Shown: positions 47,354-58,869, counted from the stretch's first letter. The stretch: 64,000 nt of DNA from Lucinisca nassula (GCA_963580285.1 OY757012.1:166334652-166398651), one strand, 5' to 3'. Notes: a model not told the origin generated them from the sequence alone. Numbers and translations are program-made.

Positions 47354-47913
47354 GTAGAAGTAAAACAAAGATCAGGAATCGATACAATTAACTTACTCCA
47401 CCCATCAAAAACACCCAAGGGAAAGAAACTCAAACATTAAGCGACCAGACCATAATAGAAACCTAAACAAAGGAAGGCCATAAGGACAGTTACTTTCCCA
47501 CAAAATGGCCATATGGCCATCCAAAATAAAAAGACACAAGTGATACACACAGTAAGTAACAAACAACAAAATAAATAAACCGCCACAGAAGAACCGCCTT
47601 GGAACTGTCCGTGGAAAGATTTCCACTTGGGGGCTTAAATCGATTTTACGTGGCCACAATCCTCGCCCTTACTTCCGTCGCGATTTAGACAAATAATTTG
47701 TTCAGTCCGCATGAAGGCCTCCTAACTCATCAGTGCAACATCTCCGTGAACACAAAAATTCAAAGAACCACAGAGGTGAGACAACGGTGAGGACTCGACA
47801 GCAAGAAACCACTGAAATGCTGGAGCAAAAGAAAACCAACAGTTAGACTCCGATGGGCCCGACCAGAGACAGAGCATCAGGCACCAACCAACATTACCAA
47901 GAATTAGATCTCT
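47354..47913 (-). repeat. pseudo-LTR of PLE copy P8
   Basis: About 560 bp, matched by P2, P5, P6, P9 and P13. Recurrent parts: the accgcctt...aacggt hairpin, ccgtcgcgattta, ctcatcagtgcaaca, and the terminal gatcaggaatcgatac-type end. On the sense strand it contains CTGATGAG followed by CTGAACAAATTATTTGTC, but no canonical GAAA, so I do not call a ribozyme. Confidence 0.85.
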
Positions 47914-49350
47914 CTAATTCTCAATAAGCCTTAACGTTTGAGCCGCCATAGAATCTGAGGCCTGACCCACCGGCGTGCAATTAAAGAGGGAAGCAAAGTT
48001 GCCAACCGTGATTGGGTTAACTACCATGCATGCAGTCTGTCGTATAACATCCATGTTGTACCCAATCTTTTTATATCGAAGAATGATTTTACGAAATTGG
48101 GTGCTGAAGTCATTGCGGTTATATATTTTTCTGAATTTATACACTAAGTCACCATAAAATTCGGGTTCCGATAGACCTTGTTGCAGAAGAGATTTAAGTC
48201 CAATATTGAATTTAGAAATTAAATCAGAATGGCGTCTATAAAATTTTGAAAAGGCTTTGCGTAGTTTATGGTACCGATAACCCTGATTAAGGAGTTTAGC
48301 CGTTAATAATTTATTACAAGTGTTGAAGTCAGTTACATGACTACACACTCTAGCAAATCGAATTAATTGCGAAATATAAACGCCATAGGATGGCGCACGA
48401 GGAACATCACCATCAAAAAAAGGAAAATTTACAATCTCAAAATCAAAGTCATCGCGTTTATCATAAATTTTGCACGAAACAAACCCATCTACAATAGATA
48501 GATGTAAATCCAAAAACGGGGCCTCGGTATTTAATAAATCATCTACATATCTAGAAGTGGAGCTAAAAGCTTCAATAATTTCAGATTGGTAATCAATGGA
48601 AAGGACATCATGAAGTCTTTTTCATAACAATACAAGAACAGATCAGCCACAAGAGGTGCGCAATTCGCACCCATTGGAATACCCACAATTTGTCTAAATA
48701 ACTTAGTACCGAATCTAATATAAATATTGTCAAGTAGAAAGTTGAGGGCATCACACACTAACTGACATGACCAAAGTGTATAATTCTTATGCTCTTCAGA
48801 AGTGAATAATGCATTTCTGACATTACATGCAAGATAGAGACAATCTTCCCTGTGAAAAGCCCATTCAATTAAATCATTAAGCTTTTCTTTTATAAGATTA
48901 TGAGGAAGTGTAGTGTAAAGAGTGGAAAAATCGTAAGAAGACAGACTTGAAGCACGAAAATGTCTGGATTTCAATTTATTTAAAACCTCATTCGAATTTT
49001 TTTTATAGACCAAAACAGATTTCTTCGTGATCTTTCAAAGTTTTTATCACAATATTTAATCACATGCGTTTTAATAGCAGTAAGACATGAAGTTAATAAT
49101 TTAGAAAGTTCAGTGGTAGTGCAAGAGCTAGAATTTGCGATAAACCGTGCTTTATAAGGTCTTTTATGAAGTTTTTGGTAACCGGTATAGCGTAGGAAGC
49201 TTGTCTTGGCCTTCGGTAACACACACAACAAACTTGGTGGCTGATTGACAATTGTTAGCGGCCTTGTCTGCAGGGAAAAAAACAAACTTCTTATGAAATT
49301 CTTGAATACCTAGTTTAAGGTGACGTAAAGACGTCTTGGGCTTAGGAGGT
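47914..49350 (-). pseudogene. PLE reverse transcriptase of copy P8
   Basis: Fingers: GYQKLHKRPYKARFIANSSSC, preceded by EFHKKFVFFPADKAANN-type sequence. Motif A YDFSTLYTTLP; GIPMGANCAPLVADLF; the YLDD region truncated by an ~80-bp deletion whose ends share ggtat; thumb and C-terminal end NFASLFNCTP. Frames break near 49010 (T-run gain) and 48530 (deletion). No endonuclease after the RT. Confidence 0.85.
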
Positions 49351-49364
49351 AATAAGTTAGTATT

Positions 49365-50190
49365 TTAAGAATAGAAAGAAATGCGTTTATTCACTAGTTT
49401 TAAAATGCTAGGTTTCCCGTCCTTAAGGGCTTTATGTTCAACATACTCTCGCTTACAACATCGATTACCGAATACATTCAAGGAAGCAGCGATTTCATCT
49501 CTACATTTACTGAAATCAATTTTAAAGGGAAACCGATATTTCGGTCCTTTAGAAATTATATTCCTTATCCTAGAATCAGGAAAATTTTTCAAATTGCCAG
49601 TAATTACATGACCAGCAGCAGGATAGCAATACACTGAGTGTTTACAATCACATGAATCAGGAGTATTAGTATCAATATCAAGATCTGAAACAAGTTTATT
49701 GAAATTAAAAATGATAGATCTAACAGGTTTGTTATATCTATAGCAAATTATAGGTGTTTCAGTATTTTGAAAATAAGCAGGAATGGAAGAAAGCACCGAT
49801 CCCTCACGGAAGATACTGGGCAAATCTATAAACTCAATACCCTTATTAATGAAGGATATTTTGAAGAAATGGCGTTTATGATTAATTTCAGAATCAATGT
49901 AAGGACGGAGAGTATGCTGAGTATAGCCTCTAGTTAAGAGAGCCGCATCATATAACTGATTAGAACTATCGTAAAATTTATTCGCCTCGGTGTCCAGAAG
50001 ACGTAAAACAGAAACGGGTAATGAACTTAAAAATGAAAGCATTGAGTGGCGTCCATGATTTAATAATATCATAGACAGTCACTTCAGTCTAGTATTGTTA
50101 CGTTTAAACGCACGTGATTTACGTTTAAAGTTACCAATTTTCCTGGTGCCGTGAGATCTAGTTCTGCGTTTTCGACATTCTAGGAGCGAG
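49365..50190 (-). pseudogene. PLE linker domain with CxC motif
   Basis: Connects endonuclease and RT. The open frame from 50072 carries SCDCKHSVYCYPAAGHVITG, with the CxC residues at 141 and 143 of that frame, then RNIISKGPKYRFPFKIDFS. The CxC motif followed by GHV.TG and KGPKYR is what marks N-terminal-endonuclease PLEs. Upstream, to 50190, a basic stretch (RKRRTRSHGTRKIGNFKRK) links to the endonuclease part. The frame ends at a TAA near 49365 that results from a frameshift. Confidence 0.8.
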
Positions 50191-50198
50191 AAAATATC

Positions 50199-50326
50199 AA
50201 AGTAGAAGTAAAACAAAGATCAGGAATCGATACAATTAACTTACTCCACCCATCAAAGACACCAAAGGGAAAGAAATACAAACATTAAGCGACCAGACCA
50301 TAATGGAAACCTAAACAAATATCAAA
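50199..50326 (-). mobile_element. 128-bp PLE tail nested in copy P8
   Basis: Only the last ~128 bp of the PLE 3' end. atatcaaa flanks it on both sides (about 50191-50198 and 50327-50334), a clean 8-bp target duplication. It splits the PDFDI...F coding region of the host PLE. It shows that 3' ends alone can insert. Confidence 0.85.
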
Positions 50327-50464
50327 GTCCGGCATTCTGGAAATATTACCCTCATGATAAATGTTGTCATTAAATCCAAGTGGAAAAGGGGTCTGTAAAA
50401 ATTTTTATCCATTTCCATTCAGCCTCATGTCTTTTGATGATTTTGAACTCATTTTTGATTTTTA

Positions 50465-51097
50465 TTTGAATCTAGAAGTAGAATTTGCATCGTAATAAAG
50501 TTTTTCCACTGGTTGTATAATAATGTTATTTACAGAATGACCTGTACGTCGAAAGTGACGGTACAAGAAAGTGTCAGTTTTCTTAGGCTTACTCATTCTA
50601 CGATAATGCTCGTTCAATCTAGTTTTGAGCATGCGGTTAGTTTGAACGACGTACTGCATATTACAGTTTGCAACACGTCATGTAATTAGATAAATTAAAT
50701 CTGAAGACTGTCATGTCAAATCAGACATGTTAACTACAGAAAAGCGTCTACCGTTTACAGATGAAGTAACGGTAGACGCAGTGCTTAAATGCGAACAACA
50801 TCTGCACCTCTCGGCATTGCACTTAGAAATACTAGGATACATTCCACTTCTTTTCCACGGATTAGTATATTTTCGAAGGATGGGGGATTTGAGAGGAGAT
50901 AGCCTTATACGAAGACTACTCCCAAAAACATTGGTATTGCCAGCTCCATTGAGATTTACTGAACTTACAGAAGACAAATTTAAGGGTCTAAACAATACCG
51001 AAGGCAACATAGTATTAAAGTTCTTAATAGAATGGGGAATCCGTACAGAAGAAGCAGAGTGTAATATTAATATTTGAAATGTATTTGTGATATTCAT
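50465..51097 (-). CDS. Naiad GIY-YIG endonuclease with two in-frame TGA codons
   Basis: Starts at the ATG at 51097; the frame upstream is closed by a TAA. Residues 93-101 hold a Cys cluster (CNAERCRCC). The GIY-YIG core follows as LIYLIT (134-139) and QYVVQT (148-153), with the conserved Arg in LKTRLNEH (R160), His in FLYRHF and GHS, and the catalytic Glu in QPVEKLYYD (E198). The GIY and YIG triads are IYL and YVV. Two TGA codons, at 50713-50711 (codon 129) and 50680-50678 (codon 140), lie exactly where PLE endonucleases carry Cys on either side of the LIYLI strand. No other stop interrupts 51097-50465. Selenocysteine is the likely reading, since clam Naiads are reported to encode selenoproteins. 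I could not find a SECIS element by eye. A frameshift near 50460 ends this part. Confidence 0.78.
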
Positions 51098-51403
51098 GTG
51101 GGTTTAGAAGCTTTTGATACCGTCAAAACTAAAGCGATCTTCATACCGGTCATTATGTAAAACAGCAGATAAAATTACTGAAAATAATTCCTTCGAATAG
51201 AAGGAAGGTACAACAAAAGCCCACAAAACATCTTAGTCTACTTAAAGTCCAGGGATGTCAAACAAGCAGTTGTTATACAACGAGGAACGAACATCGGTTT
51301 AATAATGACCTTCAACAGGTATCTAAAGGATGTCAATTGATGGAACAGTGAAAAGCAATTCATTGTGATTTGCAGATGAATGAAGGCCTGTCACATTTGA
51401 TGG

Positions 51404-51688
51404 CAATACGAAAACACGCCTATACAAATACAGTGTAAACTTTACCGCCGCAAAAACGAAAATTTTAAGATGAAAACTTGTGATATGTTTTTTTACTTCT
51501 GCTCAAAATATAGATTGTGGGTACGCGTTAGAACCGCCTCATCATCGAGGCGGTTCTAACGAGTACCCACAATCTATATTTTAGAGCAGAAATAACAAAA
51601 TTAAGATTTACCTCTGTAAACCCAGTTTTAATATATAAAAAAGTGGAGTTTATGGGGGTTAGAATCATAAAGGCGTGTTTCCGTGCTG
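51404..51688 (+). mobile_element. MITE with central palindrome, copy at 51404
   Basis: Termini caatacgaaaacacgccta / aaggcgtgtttccgtgctg. Centre gttagaaccgcctcatcatcgaggcggttctaac inside longer arms (tagattgtgggtac / gtacccacaatcta). Orientation opposite to the copies at 17473 and 18759. Confidence 0.75.
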
Positions 51689-51757
51689 GGAACATGTCTG
51701 GCGACAAGAGTGAAGAAGTGTATGGAACTTCACAAATCCAATAGAAGGTTGACATAG

Positions 51758-51973
51758 TTGTATATTGTCTTCATTATTGTCAGTAATTCATGGGATACAG
51801 AACTTAATTCCGTTGCTACACCACTTTCGTCCTCACGTGTTCCGTGTGGTGTATGTAAGGCCAGTGTTGGTTGGGATGACCGGGCAATAGTCTGTGACAC
51901 CTGTAATAAATGGTATCATATTGGCTGTCAGGGCATGGGTTTTGATATGTGCTCAATTTACAACCAGTCTTTG
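51758..51973 (+). pseudogene. LINE ORF: PHD finger, first part
   Basis: Encodes CGVCKASVGW, CDTCNKWYHIGC, the first part of a Cys4-His-Cys3 PHD finger of the kind found in ORF1 or at the N-terminus of CR1/Jockey-like non-LTR elements. The frame is interrupted by PLE insertion P9 after NQSL and resumes at 52954 with the closing WKCLDCGMPNF. Zinc ligands are all present across the two parts. Confidence 0.75.
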
Positions 51974-52948
51974 AAAATTAGAGAGATAATGTTGGTTGGT
52001 GCCTGATGCTCTGTCTCTGGTCGGGCTCATCGGAGTCTAACTGTTGTCACTCTCACCAATTTTCACAAACGGGTTACGGACGGACGGACAGACTGACAGA
52101 CTGACAGAATGACACGGTGATTTTAGGGCACTCTTAGAAATCAACCGACTTCAGTCGGTTTCTTTTTCTGCGGGTCGTGCAATCCTAGTTGTTTCCTACT
52201 ATTTATCCAGTTTATCACACACTGAGAATCAAACCATTATGTGCTTTTGCGAAATTTCGAGTTTTAATTCTTCCTCAACGAATTTTAAAAACCTTATTCC
52301 TATTGTTGCTGCTAATTGTTCAAGTCTTCAAGTCTGGGTCAGGACTCAGATTCTATGACGGCTCCAACGTCATAGGCTTATTAAGAATTAGAGAGATCTA
52401 ATTCAAGGTAATGATGGTTGGTGCCTGATGCTCTGTCTCTGGTCGGGCCCATCGGAGTCTAACTGTTGGTTTTCTTTTGCTCCAGCTTTTCAGTGGTTTC
52501 TTGCTGTCGAGTCCTCACCGTTGTCTCACCTCTGTGATTCTTTGATTTTTGTGTTCACGGAGATGTTGCACTGATGAGTTAGGAGGCCTTCATGCGGACT
52601 GAACAAATTATTTGTCTAAATCGCGACGGAAGTAAGGGCGAGGATTGTGGCCACGTAAAATCGATTTAAGCCCCCCAGTGGAAATCTTCCACTGACCGTT
52701 CCAAGGCGGCTCTTCTGTGGCGATTTATTTATGTTGTTGTTTGTTACTTACTGTGTGTATCACTTGTGTCTTTTGGTTTTGGATGGCCATATGGCCATTT
52801 TGTGGGAAAGTAACTGTCCTTATGGCCTTCCTTTGTTTAGGTTTCCATTATGGTCTGGTCGTTTAATGTTTGTATTTCTTTCCCTTTGGTGTCTTTTATG
52901 GGTGGAGTAAGTTAATTGTATCAATTCCTGATCTTTGTTTTACTTCTA
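51974..52948 (+). mobile_element. PLE insertion P9 carrying captured DNA
   Basis: Flanked by ctttg (51969-51973 and 52949-52953). Order: a pseudo-LTR piece (51974-52044), about 300 bp of foreign sequence (52045-52345), then the RT end and a full pseudo-LTR to the 3' terminus. The foreign part is the reverse complement of 20512-20790, namely BEL/Pao RNase H, the left TIR and hairpin of A4, the TCTG/TCCG run and the first unit start. It lies inside one target duplication, so it came in with the PLE. Confidence 0.8.
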
Positions 52949-52953
52949 CTTTG

Positions 52954-54150
52954 GATAGGAGCTTAGCATGGAAATGTCTGGACTGTGGCATGCCAAACTT
53001 CTTAACTTCTTTGTTTGACACTTTATTGAAATAAGTAATCGTTTTGATTTCCTCTCGACACCTGACAGCCCAGTCCCCACAGAACTTGGCACACCAACTG
53101 CAACTTCTTCTCCTGTTCGTGTGCAAACAGCAAAACAAAAGAGAAGTAAGAAAGCTGTCTTAAATCACCCTCTTGGGATCTTGATTATCATCTGCCAATC
53201 GGAATAAGACACCGGAACTCCAGACTATTGTTGAAACAGCCAAACGGGACATTATCTTGGGTTCTGAATCGTGGCATTCCCCGGACATTGCTAACACGGA
53301 AATATTTCCGGATAGATATGATGCCAGCTAAGGCCGGGTTGGTGGATGCAAATGAGGGAGTGTTTGTTTGTTTTAAAAAAGGATTTGGTGTGTACTGAGG
53401 TCCCAGAACTAAGTGGAAGCATGTTTGAGTTAGAGTTCAGATAGTAGGTTGTAAAGATTTGTATCCCGGCTCCTTCTACCAGCTACTTAACATCACTGAT
53501 CCAGATTACTTTGATCATCTCAATATTTCTCTTAAACGAAACATGTCTAGTAAAAACCTCATGTTCTCCTTGGCGGTGACTTCAGTGCTGGATACATAGA
53601 TTGGGATCAGCTTTATGTTCCTTTTGGAATGCCTAAAAGGCAGGTGCAGTCCCAGTTTATTTACAATGTTCAAGAGGACTGTCTCTCCCAAGTAGTTGGC
53701 TTCCCCAATAGACAAAAACGGACCCTGGATATCAATCTAACTAACAACCCCACCCTAGTAGCAAGAGTTAAAGGTATGTCACCAATTAATAGTGCAGACC
53801 ACGATATTGTGTTGGTAGAATATGACATTAAAGCAAAAAAGGCCTTCAGGCACCCCGCAAGGTTTTCATTTACAAAAGGGCTGGCATGTAGGGTCCTTAC
53901 TTTCGCAGACAGTTTTATGTCGCAGGACATTGCTCACGCTGATGTTAAGGAGCTGTTGCTTGAATTCAAGACGGTCTTGTTAGAAGTAGTAAATAAGTTC
54001 ATCCCGTCCAAAATGACGAAAGGAAAACTTGGCTACCCATGGATAGATGCCCGTATAAGGGCATTGATTAGGTAGAAAGAAAAATAATATCACAGAGTCC
54101 CTGAAGAGTCGCTATAAGCGACTCAGATCACATGTCCAAATATAAAAAAA
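52954..54150 (+). pseudogene. LINE: PHD end and apurinic-like endonuclease
   Basis: Closing part of the PHD finger, then a degraded linker, then endonuclease (EEP) pieces in shifting frames: ELQTIVETAKRDIILGSESW, LGGDFSAGYIDWD, and a 149-codon stretch (53629-54075) with FPNRQKRTLDINLTN and SADHDIVLVEYDI, containing the D-N-SDH catalytic motif types. It ends in the ARIRALIR linker that precedes RT. PLE P10 then interrupts. Confidence 0.8.
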
Positions 54151-54151
54151 T

Positions 54152-56350
54152 ACAAAGGGAGACAATGATCAGGAATCGCTACAATTAACCCACTGCTCCC
54201 ATCAGAGACACCAAAGGGAAAGAAACACAAACATGAAACAACATCCCTAATTGAAACATAAATAGCGGAGAGCATTAAGGACAGTTACTTTCCCACAACT
54301 TTCCGTCGCGATTAAGACAATTTTTTTCAGTCCACGATGAGGACTCGACAGCAAGAAACCACTAAAATGCTGGAGCAAAAGGAAACCAACAGTTAGACTC
54401 CGATGGGCCCGACCAGGACGGAGCATCAGGTACCTACCAACATAAGCCTTTACGCTGGAACCGTCATAGAATCTGAGGCCTGACCCACCGGCGTGCAATT
54501 AAAGAGGGAAGCAAAGTTTGCAACCGTGATTGGCTTAACTACCATGCATACAGTCTGTCGTATAACATCTATGTTGCACCCAATCTTTTATATCGAAGAA
54601 TGATTTTACGACATTGGGTACTGAAGTCATTGCGGTTATATATTTTTCTGAATTTATATACTAAGCCACCATAAAATTCGGGTTCCGATCGACCTTATTG
54701 CAGAAGAGATTAAAAATAGAAGTAGAGGCAATGATCAGGAACCGATACAATTAACCCTCAGCTGACGTCAGAGACACCAAGAGGAAAGAAACACAAACAT
54801 GAAGCAACAGACACCAACGGCTACTTCAACAGCGGAAAGCCAAAGGGACAGTTACTTTCCCACAAAATATCCAAAAGCTTATCCAAAATAAATTAATATA
54901 AGCGACACAAACACCCAAACACAAACCATAACAAAAATAAACCGCGACAGAAGAACCGCCTTGGAGCGGTCAGCGGAAACGAATTCCACTGGGGAGGGGT
55001 TGCTTAAATCGATTATTAAGTCCAATATTGAATTTTGAAATTAAATCAGAATGACGTCTATAAAATGTTGAAAAGGCTTCGCGTAGTTTATGGTACCGAT
55101 AACCCTGATTAAGAAGCTAAGCCGTTAACAATTTATTACGAGTGTTGAAGTCAGTTACATGACTACACACTCTGACAAATCGAATTAATTGCGAAATATA
55201 AACGCCATAGAACGGCACACGAGGAACAATACCATCCAAAAAAGGAATATTTACAATCTCAAAATCAACATCATCGCTTTTTTCATAAATTTTGCAAGAA
55301 ACAAACCCATCTACAATAGATAGATGTAAAGTAGAAGTAAAAAAGATCAGGAATCGATACAATTAACTTACTCCACCCATCAAAGACACCAAAGGGAAAT
55401 AAACATAACATGAAGCGACCAGACAATAATGGAAACCTAAACAAAAAAAGGCCATAAGGACAGTTACTTTCCCACAAAATGGCCAAATGGCCATCCAAAA
55501 CAAAAAGACACAAGTGATGCACACAGTAAGTAACAAAAAACACCATAAATAAACCGCCACAGAAGAACCGCCTTGGAACGGTCAGTGGAAAGAATTCCAC
55601 TGGGGGGCTTAAATCGATTTTACATGGCCATAATCCTCGCCCTTACCTCTGTCGCGGTATACAATAATTTGGTTTAGTCGGCATGAAGGCTTCCTAACTC
55701 ATCAGTGTAACATCTCCGAGAACATACAAATACAAAAACTACAGAGATGAAACAAGGTTGAGGACTCGACAGCATACAGCAACAGACGTAAATAAAAAAA
55801 ACGGGGCCATCGAAATAGGTATTATCAATATTTAATAAATCATCCAAATATCTAGAAGTGGAGCTAAAAGATTCAATGGTTTTAGACATGTTTTCAGCAG
55901 AAAGGGACATCATGAAGTCTCTCTCATAACAAAACAAATACAGGTCAGCCACAAGTGGTGTGCAATTAGTACCCATCGGAATACCCACAACTTGTCTAAA
56001 TAACCAAATCTTATGTAAATATTGCCTAGTAGAAAGGTGAGAGCTTCACACACTTTCTGCCATGACCATACAGTTTAATTTTTATGCTCTTCAGAAGTGA
56101 AAAAGCTTTTCTTACATTACATGGAAGATAGAGGGAGTCTTCCCTATGTAATGTCCATTCAATTAAATCAATAAGTTTTTCTTTTTTAAGATTATGAGGA
56201 AGTGTAGTGTAAAGGGTGGAAAATCATAAGTAGACAGACTTGAAGCACGAAAACGCCTTGGTTTCAATTTATTTAAAACTTCATTAGAATTTTTGTAGAT
56301 CAAATCAGATTTCTACCGGATCTTACGAAGACATTATCGCAATATTTTAT
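54152..56350 (-). mobile_element. nested PLE complex P10
   Basis: A minus-strand PLE with a shortened pseudo-LTR (about 54152-54470, internal deletion near 54298), RT end (54471-54711), RT thumb (55013-55328) and RT palm and fingers (55796-56350). It is split by two further PLE tails: a variant-subfamily tail at 54712-55012 (flanking atta) and a standard tail at 55329-55795. Three PLE insertions are thus stacked inside a LINE. RT motifs remaining include MGIPMGTNCTPLVADLY. Confidence 0.8.
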
Positions 56351-57595
56351 CACATGTTTTTGATGGCAGTAAAACATGAAGTTAATAATTTGGAGAGTAC
56401 GGGGTGCATATTGGAGGCTGTCTCCAATATCTTCAACCCCTCTGATATAGACACATGCATAGAAGACTGTACCCAAAGCAATAGGCTTTTGTCCGTCATG
56501 CAAAAACTTACGAAAAGACTCCGCGGGTTAGGCCTGTTTTGGAAAATGAAATTTTGGAAACTAATACGCAGAATAAAGCAAATATATATAGTAAACAATT
56601 TTAGTTTGTATACACCCGGTAGCAAGCAGGAGACCCACAATAAATAGGACCAAACCCCTACCCAGATAGAGGAGATCTTTTTATCGACCACAACGGGGTC
56701 AAAACATTCGGACCGTCTTAACCCCCACACACCTTCAGCTCATGATGACCTAAGTACGCGTGTGTTGAAGAAATGAAGTTCTGAAATTGCTCCAGTACTA
56801 GCCTGCATCTTCAACCGTTTCTTAGCAAAGGCAAATGTTCCAGACGATTGGTTGAAAGCTTATGTGGCACCATTGACAAGGAGGGAGAAAAGTATTACCC
56901 TGCTAATTATATGTCTCCCTGACTTGTATTTGTTTTAAGTCTCTGGAGCACATTCTTGTGAGCAAGATCATGCAACATCTATCTGACCACAAGATTTTAG
57001 TTGCGACTCAGCATGGGTTTCGTAGTGGTAGATCATGTTAGGACCAGCTGATCCAGTTCATTCATGACCGACAGGAAACCTAGACGGAGCCCATAATAGG
57101 GTCACAAGCAGACAGACCTCATCATTATGGACTTTGCCAAGGTCTTCGATAAGGTACCCCTACAGACGACTGCTATATAAACTGGACTATTATGGTATCC
57201 GAAATGATATCCCTCAGTGGATCTCAGCATGGCTAGCGGGACGAACATAAAAAGGTTTTCTGGATAGTGCTTGCTCAGACCCTGTCCCTGTGTTGTCTGA
57301 CGTTCCCCCAGGGCTCTGTTTTGGGACCGTTATTATTCTATTTTATAAATGACCTATCAGACAACATAAGCTCAAAATTCTGCCTTTTTGCTGATGACTC
57401 TATACATTATAGAACTATCAGAAGGTCTAAACACCGACAGATTGATTCTCCAAGATAATTTAGATAAATTGACACTTTGGGAACAGGCATGGCTCATGAA
57501 ATTCAATGTCGCACCCCCTTCCAAAACAGATCATTCACGGTTATACATAACAAAACCAAGTTTTAGAGAATGTATATGCAGCTCAATATTTAGAA
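56351..57595 (+). pseudogene. LINE reverse transcriptase, degraded
   Basis: CR1/Jockey-type RT read across frames: VLACIFNRFLAKANVPDDW, QHGFRSGRSC, IMDFAKVFDKVP (palm A-like), YYGIRNDIPQWISAWLAGRT, QGSVLGPLLFYFINDLSDNI, and FADDS (catalytic motif). It continues the element of 51758-54150. Many stops and frameshifts. Cut by PLE P11. Confidence 0.85.
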
Positions 57596-58170
57596 TAGAA
57601 GTAAAGGCGCTGATCAGGAATCGATACAATAAACCCACAGCTCCAATCATTGACACCAAAGGGAAAAAACACAAACATGCATCAACAGACCCTAATGGAA
57701 GCATCAATAGCGGAAAGCCAAAATTACAGTTACTTTCCTACAAAATGGCCGAGTGGCTATCCAAAACAAAAAATATCAGCGACACAAACACCCAAAGACA
57801 AACCATAACACAAATAAACCGAGACAGAAGAACCGCCTTGGAATGGTCAGTGAAACGAATTCCACTGGGAGGCTTAAATCGATTTTACGAAGCCCCAATC
57901 CTTGCCCTTATTTCCGTCGCGATTTAGACAAATAATCTGTTCAGTCCGCATGAAGGCCTCCTAACTCATCAGTGCAACATCTCCGTGAACACAAAACACA
58001 CACAAAAAAAAAAAAAAACAGCACAGAGATGAAACAACGATGAGGACTCGACAGCAAGAAACCACTGAAATACTGGAGCAAAAGAAAACCAACAGTTAGA
58101 CTTGGCGCGACCAGAGACAGAGCATCAGGCATCAACCAACATTACATTGAATTAGATCAGTCTAAATCAC
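57596..58170 (-). mobile_element. PLE fragment P11, variant pseudo-LTR
   Basis: Starts atagaagtaaaggcgctgat, continues through the accgccttggaatggtc hairpin region and ccgtcgcgatttag, and ends near gaattagatcagtcta. It splits the LINE RT. A 15-A run near 58003 is private. Confidence 0.8.
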
Positions 58171-58770
58171 AGAGTGGGGTCAACACATTAATGAAATTAC
58201 CAGTAAGGCTTATAAAACATTAGGTTCTTACTTTTGCGTCAAAGGAAACCAATGATGCTGCACATAAAACTCTGGACTGCCCCAAGCTTGAATATGCAGC
58301 ACCAGTTTGGACGTCACACCACCGAATGGAAATGGACATAGTATAAAATGTTCGGAGGACTGCTGTTCGTTGGACCTATTGGCGCTGGCGCAATCAGAGT
58401 CATGTTGGAGAACTACTGGACGAGCTCCAATGTCCAGCGCTGCAAGAAAGACGACAGCAGTCTTCTCTGACACTATTCTACAAACATTCCCAACAACAAA
58501 GCAATTGTTGATTAGAGTAGGTACCTGTCAAGACACCGGTGGCGGGGAGCAGAAGAACTAGGTCCAATGCCTTTCAGTATCGCCATCCAAATGCATATAC
58601 GGACGGTTTCAAAAGCTCCTTTTTTCCCCAGGACAATTGCAACTTGGAATGGCCTTACAACCGGAGCTGTCTCTTCTGAGACAGTTTATGGGTTAAAGGC
58701 TAAGATATAAAACCCTAGGTTTTGACCGGGGCTAGGTATGGAATGCCTGCCCCTGGGGACTTCTTGTAAG
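58171..58770 (+). pseudogene. LINE C-terminal region
   Basis: End of the LINE broken at 57595. KAYKTLGSYF-type sequence occurs near 58205, then frames with MFGGLLFVGPIGAGA and, near 58620, FFPRTIATWNGLTTGAVSSE, the conserved end of CR1/Jockey polyproteins. About 100 bp of 3' UTR may follow. Confidence 0.75.
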
Positions 58771-58869
58771 TAGTTTTACTCTGCTGGTGGCAATGTCACA
58801 AATTCACATTTTTGTGATAACTTGACCATAATAAGACTTGACCGAGTGCAGCATCAACAAAAAAGAAAG

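Larger units (their letters stand above)
47354..51267 (-). mobile_element. Naiad-type PLE, most complete copy (P8)
   Basis: Minus strand, in order: GIY-YIG endonuclease (51097-50465, continuing to about 50330), a linker with the CxC motif (50190-49365), reverse transcriptase (49350-47914), and a pseudo-LTR to the gtagaagt terminus at 47354. Endonuclease before RT plus a CxC linker is the diagnostic order of the Naiad clade of PLEs. agttgtta occurs just before 47354 and again near 51268, a tentative target duplication that would set the 5' end about 170 bp upstream of the ATG. Damage: a frameshift near 50460, a nested 128-bp insertion, a frameshift near 49360, a 2-bp gain near 49000 and an ~80-bp loss after the YLDD motif. 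Confidence 0.85.

Noticed and set aside
47690..47760. CTGATGAG in the PLE pseudo-LTR as a hammerhead
   Set aside because: The core box is followed by CTGAAC in place of GAAA, and helix I does not pair. Naiad elements are reported to lack canonical hammerheads.
47354..47913. SECIS element in the PLE 3' region
   Set aside because: Several TGA...AA...GA combinations were tried by eye (for example around ctgaccgttccaaggcgg), but none gives the right helix lengths; left as an open computational check.
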